DNA of 64,000 bases from Pseudomonadota bacterium (GTDB lineage Bacteria > Pseudomonadota > Gammaproteobacteria > Legionellales > Legionellaceae). This document shows positions 31,074-39,534 of the stretch, in pieces. The notes under the pieces are model-generated. The model was not told the DNA's origin. It saw only the letters and a list, made by a program, of their open reading frames with translations, and ran no database searches. Position 1 is the stretch's first letter, and every line of letters begins with the position of its first letter. The position numbers and the translations under genes were made by a program. The stretch spans positions 44,862 to 108,861 of the forward strand of contig JAIUOG010000001.1 of NCBI GenBank assembly GCA_020161725.1, given 5' to 3'.

Positions 31074-31469
31074 ATGATGAATGATTGGGTTGAAAATGAA
31101 CAATATAGCGCTCATCCATTGCGTTTTTTAGTGGTGGAATCCTCATTAGGAATTCGTATTCTCATTCGTATGCATTTATTAGAGTTGAAGCATTTGGTGG
31201 ATATGGCAGGGGATGATGAATCGGCAAGAGAGTTGGCTTTCATGAGAGTTTATGATTTTATCTTAGTGGATAAAAATTTAAATTGCTATGAGCTGATTGA
31301 CCAGATACAAAAAAATTCGGTATTAAACAACCATACGCCCATAATCATTTTAACTTCTAGCCATAATCAGGAAAACCCGTCTCATGAGAGCGCTACTTAT
31401 TTTAAAAAACCCATATCCAAGAAGGATGCAGTACAGTTGCTTTATTTTCTAAAAAATATTAAAAAATGA
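31074..31469 (+). CDS. Stand-alone response-regulator receiver domain protein
   Basis: The 131-residue protein has a CheY-like pattern: FLVVESSLGIRILIRMHL, YDFILVDKNLN (putative phospho-Asp), IIILTSS and a conserved Lys in YFKKP. The usual acidic pair near the N terminus is reduced to one Glu, so metal-dependent phosphorylation may be weak. No output domain. It is a paralogue of the protein at 61288-61695, which shares FLIIEES and YDMILIDS. It follows zntA by 36 bp. Confidence 0.72.
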   Translation: MMNDWVENEQYSAHPLRFLVVESSLGIRILIRMHLLELKHLVDMAGDDESARELAFMRVYDFILVDKNLNCYELIDQIQKNSVLNNHTPIIILTSSHNQENPSHESATYFKKPISKKDAVQLLYFLKNIKK

Positions 31470-31592
31470 ATTTTTTTAAAGGTGGCGTGCAAACATAAAA
31501 TGGAGAAGATAAGATGCATTTATCTTCTGTTATTCAGTATGTTACGATGTAAGTAGTTTCAAGTTATTTTGATTGGCTGTTAAGGAGAAATA

Positions 31593-31757
31593 ATGAATAC
31601 TAATGGATTTAAAATAATTGTATTAATCGGTTTATTGGGTTTGGGCTTGACTGCCTGCACTCCTAAAACAACACCTGCTCCAGCTCATCCTGAGGTTAGC
31701 TATGAGGGAGGATTTGGTGGCGATGGTGGTCATGACCACCAACCTAAGAACGACTAA
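31593..31757 (+). CDS. Small lipoprotein with Gly/His/Asp-rich tail
   Basis: The 54-residue protein has a lipoprotein signal (VLIGLLGLGLTAC) and a short tail with GGFGGDGGHDHQ. TAAGGAG stands before the ATG. It resembles the His-rich lipoprotein at 21151 in size and plan and sits upstream of czcD. Metal binding is a guess from composition. Confidence 0.7.
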   Translation: MNTNGFKIIVLIGLLGLGLTACTPKTTPAPAHPEVSYEGGFGGDGGHDHQPKND

Positions 31758-31771
31758 ATAGGAAAACATAA

Positions 31772-31945
31772 ATGTTTACTAATGGATGGTTTTTAAGTTC
31801 TTTAGGTATTGCAATTATTGTATTGATTGGTCTTATCTGGTGGTTCAGAAAAACTAAGAAAACCATCCATTTTTACACCGCTTTTATTACTTTTCTTATC
31901 CTTGCCGCGATTTTCTTACATGGTGTTTCATTTAAATTAAATTAG
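31772..31945 (+). CDS. Small two-helix membrane protein
   Basis: The 57-residue protein has two hydrophobic helices (SSLGIAIIVLIGLIWWF and FITFLILAAIFLHG) joined by a basic loop (RKTKKTIHFY). It starts 14 bp after the lipoprotein and ends 22 bp before czcD, so the three are probably one transcript. No family recognised. Confidence 0.65.
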   Translation: MFTNGWFLSSLGIAIIVLIGLIWWFRKTKKTIHFYTAFITFLILAAIFLHGVSFKLN

Positions 31946-31967
31946 CTGGTGCTGATGAGGAGCAATA

Positions 31968-32876
31968 ATGAGTAAGGATGTACCTCATGATTTAAAAAAA
32001 TACTCAAAAGAGCAGTTACTGTGGTTCGCTCTTTTGCTCACGGGAAGCTTTTTAATTGCCGAGGTCGCTGGTGGCATTATCACAGGAAGCCTTGCATTAA
32101 TTTCTGATGCCGCACATATGCTAACGGACGTTACCGCTCTTATTATTGCTCTAATTGCGATTCGTATTAGTAAACGTCCTGCCGATGCGCGTCGCACGTT
32201 TGGTTATAATCGATTTGAAATTTTAGCGGCTGCATTTAATGCGGTCCTTCTTTTTTTAGTGGCCCTTTATATTTTGTTTGAGGCCTATCAGCGACTCAAA
32301 CAACCTCCTGAAATTTATTCCTTAGGAATGCTCCTCATTGCCAGTCTTGGTTTGGTTGTTAATATAGCGTCTATGTACCTTCTTTCCCAAGAAAAAGATA
32401 AAAGCTTAAACCTTAAAAGCGCTTATCTTGAGGTGTGGAGTGATATGTTGGGCTCTTTAGGGGTTATTGTTGCCGCACTTATAATTCGCTTTTTAGAGTG
32501 GAGTTGGGTCGATTCTGCTGTGGCAGTATTAATCGGTTTGTGGGTATTGCCACGCACCTGGGTTTTATTAAAAGAAACAGTGAATATTCTTCTTGAAGGT
32601 GTGCCAGCTGGAGTGGATCTGGAGATAATTAAAAACCACATGATGGCTGTTGAGGGTGTTTTGGATGTACATGACCTGCATATTTGGGCGATTACCAGTG
32701 ACAAAATTAGCCTCACAGCGCATCTTGTCATTACTCCCTTTGTAGAAGAGGGAGCTATAAGAGTGAGCGTTCAGAGCATTTTATTCTCTCAATTTGATAT
32801 TGGGCATACGACCTTACAAACGGAACATAAGAAAACTCTGGATAAAGAGGGTCTTTGTAGTTTTTCAAGCCATTAG
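31968..32876 (+). CDS. czcD: CzcD-type cation diffusion facilitator
   Basis: The 302-residue protein has six membrane helices and a cytoplasmic C-terminal domain. Helix 2 has SDAAHMLTD (His and Asp ligands). Helix 5 has LEVWSDMLGS, where Glu stands at the place of the usual His. From memory, C. metallidurans CzcD has the same LEVWSD pattern, so this supports the CzcD branch rather than a defect. It exports Zn, Co and Cd to the periplasm, where the RND system can take them out. Confidence 0.92.
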   Translation: MSKDVPHDLKKYSKEQLLWFALLLTGSFLIAEVAGGIITGSLALISDAAHMLTDVTALIIALIAIRISKRPADARRTFGYNRFEILAAAFNAVLLFLVALYILFEAYQRLKQPPEIYSLGMLLIASLGLVVNIASMYLLSQEKDKSLNLKSAYLEVWSDMLGSLGVIVAALIIRFLEWSWVDSAVAVLIGLWVLPRTWVLLKETVNILLEGVPAGVDLEIIKNHMMAVEGVLDVHDLHIWAITSDKISLTAHLVITPFVEEGAIRVSVQSILFSQFDIGHTTLQTEHKKTLDKEGLCSFSSH

Positions 32877-32966
32877 GTTTCTAATAAGAACTGCTCTTTG
32901 ATGAGCTTCGGATTAAACCATCATTACTGCTAATCTTTAAGAATTAAGATGGAATAGGAGTCGTTC

Positions 32967-34826
32967 ATGGAAACTGCGACCAAGAAACAAGGTTTTGTAA
33001 TCAGTATAGGGGCCCGATTGCTGATTGGATTTATGGCTCTTAGTTTGCCTTTATTGATATTAATTATGCTGTTATTACCTAAAGTAAATGATGTGATTGA
33101 TCTCACACATAAAATTCATAGTGAAAATTTACCACCAATCCTTGATAGTCAAATTTATCAAGCTCAGGACATTCTTGAACATTGGGCAATGACTGGAGAT
33201 CCAAAGGATAAAGTTTATTTTGCTCATATCTGGAATGAAATCACTCATGTTAGAGATCAGTGGGATCGAGTCATACGCAAATTAGATGATCCAAAACTAC
33301 GGCATGAGTGGAGCAAGCTACAAGAATTATATTTGCCTTTTTATCAAGCTCAAGCGTCAGTACTCAATGCTTCTCGAGACCCGAATAATCCAGATAATGT
33401 AGAAAACAGCAGAAATAAGACAAGAGCTTTTGAAAAATCAATGATCAATATCATTGATGGTCCTTATTATGAAGAGACCGGCAAAAGAACTGGTGGATTA
33501 TTCAGCGACTTAGCACGTGAAATAGAAAAGAATGTAAATACAATAGATAACAGCCTAATTTCCTTAAAAAAATCAGCCTTTTGGCTACTCATTTTAGCCA
33601 TTGTTTTAACCCTTGTTGTGCCTTACACAACCCAACGAGCTATAGCAATTCCAGTAGATAAAGCGATTGATATAGCCGAACGAATTGCTGCAGGAGAGCG
33701 TGATGTCGTGATCCAAATTCAATCGGCAGGCAAATTAGGTAAATTGCTTCTATCGCTCAAAGCCATGCAAGAAGCCATTAGAAAAAATGAAGAAATTCTT
33801 CGTACTAAAGAAGAAGAATCTCGAGAATTATTTGAAAAACTCGTTAATGCATCGAAAAAATTTAGAGAATACAGCAGTAAAGTTGCTGCAGGAGATCTTC
33901 GAGAGCGTCTTGAAGTTGATAAAGAAGGTATTTTACACGAGCTGGGTAACGATTTAAATTCGATGACCAATGGTTTGGCATCTATTACCCAAAAAATCAC
34001 CAAAGTAAGTAATAATATCGTAACTATGGTTGGGACGGTCATTACGTCTGCTAATCAACAAGCAGAAAGTATTACCTCCCAAGCAACTGCAATTAATGAA
34101 ATCAGTGCTTCGCTGGAAGAAATTGATAAAAGCTCAAAAGAAACGATGACCAAAGCACAAGCGCTGAAAGAAGTGGCTAAAAATACCTATGAACAAGGAA
34201 AACGAGGTAGAGAGTCGGTCCAGAAAAGTATTCAAGGATTCAAAGATTCAGAAGAAAAAATGAAGCTTATTGCGCAAACCATTCTTGATCTAAGTAATCA
34301 CACCCAACAAATTGGCGACATCACATCGGTGGTCAATACTTTGGCCCAACAATCAAAAATGCTGGCATTGAATGCTTCAATTGAAGCATCAAAAGCAGGT
34401 GAGGCAGGAAAAGGTTTTGCTGCAGTAGCTAATGAAGTAAGACATCTTGCCGAACAATCAGAACAATCGACAGTACAAGTACAAAAAATTCTTGAGGACA
34501 TCCGACGAACTACAGAAAAAGCCGTTACCGTTACGGAAGAAGGAACAAAAACTCTTGATTCAGGAACACAACTTATCGAAAAAGCAGGCCAAGTCATTCA
34601 AGCGCTCAGCCAAATGATTCATGAAGCATCTATTTCCAGTCAACACATCGAGGTGGCTATACGGCAGGAAGCTGTAGGTATTGAACAAATTGTTGAAAGT
34701 ATGAATGAAATTAATCGTACCACTTCAACCTTTTCAAGCGGCATTAAAGAGATGATGGCATTTATTCATAATTTGGATGATATTGCCAAACATTTAAAGG
34801 AAGACATCAATTTATATAAAGTTTGA
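32967..34826 (+). CDS. Methyl-accepting chemotaxis protein
   Basis: The 619-residue protein has a first membrane helix at about residues 15-37, a periplasmic helical sensor domain to about 200, a second helix at about 203-222, HAMP-like linkers, and a full MCP signalling domain. The hairpin tip includes ALNASIEASKAGEAGKGFAA. No CheA, CheW or CheR gene is seen in the window. It follows czcD by about 90 bp. It may sense metal in the periplasm, but that is only inferred from location. Confidence 0.92.
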   Translation: METATKKQGFVISIGARLLIGFMALSLPLLILIMLLLPKVNDVIDLTHKIHSENLPPILDSQIYQAQDILEHWAMTGDPKDKVYFAHIWNEITHVRDQWDRVIRKLDDPKLRHEWSKLQELYLPFYQAQASVLNASRDPNNPDNVENSRNKTRAFEKSMINIIDGPYYEETGKRTGGLFSDLAREIEKNVNTIDNSLISLKKSAFWLLILAIVLTLVVPYTTQRAIAIPVDKAIDIAERIAAGERDVVIQIQSAGKLGKLLLSLKAMQEAIRKNEEILRTKEEESRELFEKLVNASKKFREYSSKVAAGDLRERLEVDKEGILHELGNDLNSMTNGLASITQKITKVSNNIVTMVGTVITSANQQAESITSQATAINEISASLEEIDKSSKETMTKAQALKEVAKNTYEQGKRGRESVQKSIQGFKDSEEKMKLIAQTILDLSNHTQQIGDITSVVNTLAQQSKMLALNASIEASKAGEAGKGFAAVANEVRHLAEQSEQSTVQVQKILEDIRRTTEKAVTVTEEGTKTLDSGTQLIEKAGQVIQALSQMIHEASISSQHIEVAIRQEAVGIEQIVESMNEINRTTSTFSSGIKEMMAFIHNLDDIAKHLKEDINLYKV

Positions 34827-35197
34827 AGGCAGCGCATGTTTTTAGGTGACCTTATTATTTAAGAACGGGTTGTATTTTTTAGGCACAGCTCATTTATCAA
34901 TTTTCAATAAAAAATTATAATGGACGACTAAGAATCCCGCAGCAACAGAATAAATGGAGTAAAAAATTATCTGATGTGTCAATACACGCAAGTAGGTTTT
35001 TTCCACCGATCCCGTTCAAGCTGCCAATAATAATTAAATCAGTATGGTTAAGTCTATTATGCATTCAGTAAGATTGGTTTTACTATTACTGTTAAAGGCA
35101 GTGGTTTTCTTGGAAAAAGCTATTTTTTCCAAGAAAATTGTGCCCTAATGGCCAGAGTCAATTAGAACAATTTTAAATGTAGAGGGGAAAAGAGTAA
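34827..35197. other. Gene-free stretch with a 14-bp perfect hairpin
   Basis: No convincing ORF. The clearest signal is a perfect inverted repeat, TTTTCTTGGAAAAA at 35105-35118 and its complement at 35124-35137, with a 5-base loop. It has no run of T on either side long enough for a classic terminator, so it could be a terminator-like stem or a binding site upstream of the DUF4156 gene. Confidence 0.5.
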
Positions 35198-35557
35198 ATG
35201 AACACCATAAGCCGCTATGTCGTACCTTTTCTAGTTCTTGGATTCGTTGGTTGCAGTAAAAATGTACCTTTATTGCCTGAAGCACAGCATATCAGGGTTG
35301 CTCCACCGAGCAACAATATGAAGCATTGCTCCGATTTGGGCAAAGTGGTTGCCTATGATGTGAATGGCGTTAGTCAATCTTATCAATCCCATGAGCATCT
35401 TTATCAGGACGAATTAAATACTTTGAAAAATAATACCGCCGAGTTAGGAGGCGATACGTTAGTTATTACAAAAGATAAATCAACTTTTAGTGGTAATCCT
35501 AAAACACATTTAGTCGATAAACATACTTTAGAGGGTAAGGCTTATCGGTGTAAGTAA
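35198..35557 (+). CDS. DUF4156-like lipoprotein
   Basis: The 119-residue protein has a lipoprotein signal (VPFLVLGFVGC) and a short domain with CSDLGKVVAYD, then NTLKNNTAELGGDTLVI, which fits the DUF4156 family. Two cysteines (about 45 and 118) may bridge. AGAGGGGA gives a good ribosome site. The function is unknown. Confidence 0.75.
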   Translation: MNTISRYVVPFLVLGFVGCSKNVPLLPEAQHIRVAPPSNNMKHCSDLGKVVAYDVNGVSQSYQSHEHLYQDELNTLKNNTAELGGDTLVITKDKSTFSGNPKTHLVDKHTLEGKAYRCK

Positions 35558-35711
35558 ATGACAAAGAAATCCTATCGGTGCTGCATGAATTATGTAGGAG
35601 TTAAAATGCTAATTTTTATTCTCAAAGGTACCACTTAGGTTATCCATAATGAATGCAAAATGAAATTGTTCTCAGTATGATAAGTTAGACCATGATAAAA
35701 AGGATTTTATA

Positions 35712-36209
35712 ATGTTTGAAATACTCCCCAATTGGCATCCGATTTTGGTGCATTTTACCGTCGCATTATTTACTACATCATTTGGTTTTTACCTACTTAC
35801 GTATTTATCTAAATCCACGCCTCTTGTCTCGGATAAAATGACGTTAGAATTTGAAGTTGTTGGCCGTTGGTGTTTATGGTGTGCGGCTTTAGTGACGATT
35901 TTGACGGTTATTGCCGGTTTTTATGCTTATTATACAGTGAAGCATGATGAGCCAGCACACATGGCCATGATGAACCATCGCAATTGGGCATTGTCTACTG
36001 CTTTTGCCATGTGGCTTGTTGCAATTTGGTCTTTATGGCGCTATTACAAGCAAAAAGCAATGACTCTTACGTTCCTTGTCGCAATGTTTCTTGTTCAGGG
36101 TTTGTTGCTCTCTACAGCCTGGCGTGGTGGGGAGCTTGTGTATCGCCATGGATTGGGTGTCTTGTCGCTACCAAGTACCGAAGGTGAAACCGAACATCAT
36201 CATGAATAA
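35712..36209 (+). CDS. DUF2231-type four-helix membrane protein
   Basis: The 165-residue protein begins FEILPNWHPILVHFTVALF, the hallmark of DUF2231 (conserved HPxxVHF), and has four membrane helices with conserved HDEPAH and GGELVYRHG. The His-rich tail (ETEHHHE) is notable. Such proteins occur next to copper oxidases and cytochromes and may bind heme or metal. It lies 81 bp before the multicopper oxidase and is probably co-transcribed. Confidence 0.83.
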   Translation: MFEILPNWHPILVHFTVALFTTSFGFYLLTYLSKSTPLVSDKMTLEFEVVGRWCLWCAALVTILTVIAGFYAYYTVKHDEPAHMAMMNHRNWALSTAFAMWLVAIWSLWRYYKQKAMTLTFLVAMFLVQGLLLSTAWRGGELVYRHGLGVLSLPSTEGETEHHHE

Positions 36210-36290
36210 AGCCCATGAAAAGTGCGTCGATTTTTTCTTAATAAACATCTTAAAACGCAATCATTGAAGAATAAGAAGGGAGAATGGATT

Positions 36291-38921
36291 GTGCTGAAAA
36301 AAATAAGTGTATTTCTCACCAGTCTTTTGGTGATGACCAATGTGTTTTCTGCCCAGCGTGTTGTTGATTTAGTTGTGGGCTACAAGACCGTTCATTTTGC
36401 TGGAAAATCTCGAGTTGCGATTGCGGTAAATAATCAGATTCCAGCACCAACACTACACTTTAAGGAAGGCGATAAGGTCACTATTAATGTATACAATCAT
36501 TTGGATAAACCCACAACAATTCATTGGCATGGTGTTTTAGTTCCTTGGCAAATGGATGGTGTGGAGCATGTGAGTCAAAAAGCGATTCCATCAGGAGGTG
36601 TATTTCATTATCAGTTTGTACTCAAGCAATCAGGAACGTATTGGTACCATGCACACTCTGAATTACAAGAACAACAGGGCTTATATGGTGCCTTCGTCAT
36701 CGACCCGATTAAGGCACCCAAATATAAATACACGAAAGATTTTGTTGTGGTGTTATCCGATTGGAGTAATACCAAACCAGAGCAGATTTTAAAAAATCTA
36801 AAGAAAGAAGGGGATTATTATTCTCCGCGATTTCCGCTGCAGCCCTCTTTATTAAAATTTATGCATGATTATAAAAAAGGCTCCGCAGAGGAACGTAAGC
36901 GATTGTTTAATGACTACAAAATGATGCAACAAATGCGCATGAGTATTTATGATTTTAGTGATGTTGCTTATGATGCATTTTTACTCAATGGTCAACCCAA
37001 ATTCAAACCTTGGACTGCTTTGGTGAAGCAAGGGGATGTGGTACGGTTACGCTTTATAGGTGCTGGAGGAAGCACCATTTTTCGTGTAAAAATTCCTGAG
37101 TCTGAAATGCAGATGGTGCACGCCGAAGGGAATGATGTGAGACCCTATATGATTAAAGATTTTGCCATTGCATCAGGTGAAACCTATGATGTGCTTGTTA
37201 AAATTCAAAAAAACACACCCTACATCATTTATGCAGAATCCTTAGATACAGTAGGGGCTGCATACGGTGCCTTAGTGACCTCTTCGCAACATTCTGTAGA
37301 TTATTCAAAAGTACCTCCATTTCCTGAGCCATTGCCAGTTACTCGAGATATGATGGCCATGATGATGGGGAATATGAATCAAGGTACTTTACCTCAGACA
37401 GCAAAATCAGCCACTAAGACAAAAGAGAGAAGACATGCTCTTAAAATGAACATGAGTTCAATGTCTCATGAAATGGACAAGAAAAAATCACACGTTAAGG
37501 GAGCAAATAATTCATCGTCTATGCCCAACATGAAAATGGACTCCAACATGAAAATGGACTCCAACATGAAAATGGACTCCAACATGAAAATGGACTCCAA
37601 CATGAAAATGGACTCCAACATGAAGATGGACTCCAACATGAAGATGGATTCCAACATGAAGATGGATTCCAGCATGAAGATGCCCACGGAGCCAACTATT
37701 ATTGGAGACAAGATGGAGCCACCCAACTCCTCTTACAAAACTTCAATGGGCACAAAATATCAGCCCATGATTGCCGCAGTGAAAACAAATGATCCGAATA
37801 CTCCAGTAGCGCATGTAATCAATATGGAGTTGTTTGGGTATATGGATCGATTTATTTGGTTTATCAATGGAGTTCCTGCTTATAAAGCGAAACCCATACG
37901 TTTAGATCCTGGGAAACGCTATCGGTTTGTATTTACCAACACATCCATGATGCATCATCCCATGCACATTCATGGTCATTGGTTTATTTTGCGCAAGGGG
38001 AATGATGCCTACGATCCTTTATTGCATACGATTGATGTGCCACCAGGTGCTACGATAACCGCGGATGTTGACACCGATGCCAGTGGCCAATGGTTTTTTC
38101 ACTGTCATTTTCTTTATCATATGATGACTGGGATGTCGCGTGTGTTTCAATATTCTACATTAATAGAAATTACACAGGGTAAAAGAAAGCCGCAAAATAT
38201 TATAAAACAAACGCCTTATTACAATCGTCCCATTGTACGAGTGGATGAAACCATGCCTATCGATTCTTCCTTGGTGAAGTATCCGATGGTCCATCCTGCA
38301 GGTTTATGGCGCGCCTCATTTATCGATGCTGGTGCTGATCCGTTTCATAATGCACAACGCCTAAATTACAAGGGTTTATATGGTCCTGATTATCATAAGC
38401 TTGAATTATTCGTCAATGATGCGGAATTGTTGAAGGGAAAGGTTGAAAGTGCTGACATTGATATTTTTTATTGGCATTTAATCAGCCAGTTTTGGGCGAT
38501 TAAAGCAGGTGCTAATTATACCAATAAACCAGCAAATACACCCTATTGGCAGCCAGGTATTGGTATTGAAGGGTTAATGCCTTATTTTATCGATACCAAT
38601 CTTCGAGGCTATTACTACAATGGAAGTGCTAAACTGGATTTGGAGTTATCGCGAGATACCCAGATCACCAATAACTTTTTTATTAGGGCAGGGGTACGCA
38701 GTATTCTGGCTTCGAAAACAGTCATTCAAGCCAATATCGGTAATGGACTCAATCAAATGCGCTATATTGTCAGGCCTTATTATCGGCTGGCTCCTGGATT
38801 AAATATTAATGTTGAATACGAACATGAGCAAGATTATGGCGCTTTTAAAAACATACAAATAATTAATGGGGAAGCAGCCAGTCAAGATACGGTAACATTT
38901 GGCCTTACCCTGTTATTGTAA
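36291..38921 (+). CDS. CopA multicopper oxidase fused to CopB outer-membrane domain
   Basis: The start is the GTG at 36291, with AAGGGAGA 7 bases upstream and a Sec-type signal peptide (LKKISVFLTSLLVMTNVFSA); the longer frame lacks a ribosome site. Residues about 20-650 form a three-domain multicopper oxidase with all four copper motifs: HWHG, YWYHAHSE, HPMHIHGHW and HCHFLYHMMTGM. A Met-rich linker at residues 413-463 holds eight NMKMDS units. From about 670 to 876 the chain matches CopB (GIEGLMPYFIDTNLRGYYYN) and ends as a beta-barrel. CopA and CopB are usually separate genes. No twin-arginine motif is visible. The protein should oxidize Cu(I) and bind copper at the outer membrane. Confidence 0.9.
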   Translation: MLKKISVFLTSLLVMTNVFSAQRVVDLVVGYKTVHFAGKSRVAIAVNNQIPAPTLHFKEGDKVTINVYNHLDKPTTIHWHGVLVPWQMDGVEHVSQKAIPSGGVFHYQFVLKQSGTYWYHAHSELQEQQGLYGAFVIDPIKAPKYKYTKDFVVVLSDWSNTKPEQILKNLKKEGDYYSPRFPLQPSLLKFMHDYKKGSAEERKRLFNDYKMMQQMRMSIYDFSDVAYDAFLLNGQPKFKPWTALVKQGDVVRLRFIGAGGSTIFRVKIPESEMQMVHAEGNDVRPYMIKDFAIASGETYDVLVKIQKNTPYIIYAESLDTVGAAYGALVTSSQHSVDYSKVPPFPEPLPVTRDMMAMMMGNMNQGTLPQTAKSATKTKERRHALKMNMSSMSHEMDKKKSHVKGANNSSSMPNMKMDSNMKMDSNMKMDSNMKMDSNMKMDSNMKMDSNMKMDSNMKMDSSMKMPTEPTIIGDKMEPPNSSYKTSMGTKYQPMIAAVKTNDPNTPVAHVINMELFGYMDRFIWFINGVPAYKAKPIRLDPGKRYRFVFTNTSMMHHPMHIHGHWFILRKGNDAYDPLLHTIDVPPGATITADVDTDASGQWFFHCHFLYHMMTGMSRVFQYSTLIEITQGKRKPQNIIKQTPYYNRPIVRVDETMPIDSSLVKYPMVHPAGLWRASFIDAGADPFHNAQRLNYKGLYGPDYHKLELFVNDAELLKGKVESADIDIFYWHLISQFWAIKAGANYTNKPANTPYWQPGIGIEGLMPYFIDTNLRGYYYNGSAKLDLELSRDTQITNNFFIRAGVRSILASKTVIQANIGNGLNQMRYIVRPYYRLAPGLNINVEYEHEQDYGAFKNIQIINGEAASQDTVTFGLTLLL
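37527..37682 (+). repeat. 18-bp tandem repeat coding NMKMDS
   Basis: Eight in-frame copies of AACATGAAAATGGACTCC (37527-37670), then a degenerate ninth unit. The first five are identical. Copies six to eight carry AAG for AAA or GAT for GAC, and so show the age order of the array. Copy number can change by slippage without breaking the frame, which would tune the methionine-rich copper-binding linker. Confidence 0.95.
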
Positions 38922-39223
38922 GAGAAGTGGACAATTAATATTGAAATTTGAGCTTTTTATTTTAAATCAACTCTGATTATGAGCCTTGTCTTGTACTATT
39001 CCAGGTGTTGAGCAAAAGATTAAAGTGGTGTCATTTAGAGTTAGAGGGTCGAGGGTTAGCTGATGTACTTACGAATCATATCTCCAACGTTTGCGGCTCT
39101 GGGTGCCGCTGTGTTTTTGGTGGTTGCATACCTTTTGCCAAAGAACTTGTTGGATTATTATATGTTGGTAGTGGTATAGGATTGATTGTAACCTGCTTAA
39201 TTAAAGACCACGGTTGGCATCAT
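38922..39223. other. Low-information stretch with a possible 38-residue membrane peptide
   Basis: Mostly non-coding after the copper oxidase. One short frame at 39063-39179 (+) reads MYLRIISPTFAALGAAVFLV, then VAYLLPKNLLDYYMLVVV, a single membrane helix. Its ribosome site is weak, and a further fragment in another frame follows (MIGFGGILEPVLLTF). It may be a decayed small membrane gene. Confidence 0.3.
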
Positions 39224-39445
39224 TCAGGATTGGTAAAAGATGATTGGATTTGGCGGAATTTTAGAACCTGTATTATTAACGTTTGGCCTACAGTAAACAA
39301 GTGCCGCAACAACTTCTATATTATTGAATCTTAAAGCAGTACCCACTGCCTTATAAGGGGGTAATTCCATTTCGTTGTATAAGGACCCTTCACCACCTTG
39401 TTGAGCCTGCTTTAGAAGTGCTGATAATAAAGCTGTATTGTAATA
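39224..39445 (-). pseudogene. 3' fragment of an unknown gene cut by the Tn3 element
   Basis: Reading leftward from the transposon end, an open frame gives YYNTALLSALLKQAQQGGEG, then PPYKAVGTALRFNNIEVVAA and ends IIFYQS with a stop at 39224. The pattern GTALRFNNIEVVAALV resembles an ankyrin repeat but is too short to assign. The 5' part is not found in frame beyond the other transposon end (45386 on), so the gene was already damaged or rearranged. Confidence 0.4.
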
Positions 39446-39484
39446 GGGGTCGTGTGGAATAACCACCAAAAGTGTTAATTCTGA
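39446..39484 (+). repeat. Tn3-family left terminal inverted repeat (39 bp)
   Basis: GGGGTCGTGTGGAATAACC followed by ACCAAAAGTGTTAATTCTGA. It is the exact complement of 45347-45385. A second AACCACCAAAA-like motif stands just inside, at about 39500. Confidence 0.95.
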
Positions 39485-39534
39485 TGGATCAAGGTTAGGA
39501 ACCACCAAAAATAATCAGATAAAAATTTAAACAG

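Noticed and set aside
32401..32470. Loss of the metal-binding His in CzcD helix 5
   Set aside because: Glu at this position (LEVWSD) is, as I recall, normal for CzcD of C. metallidurans, so it is a subfamily feature rather than a defect.
32423..32731. 102-residue minus-strand frame inside czcD
   Set aside because: Shadow of czcD; no ribosome site or domain.
37527..37682. CRISPR-like regular repeat
   Set aside because: Units are directly joined without spacers and are in frame with the copper oxidase.
37466..37726. Minus-strand frame with repeated MLESIF
   Set aside because: It is the mirror image of the 18-bp coding repeat of the copper oxidase, not a gene.
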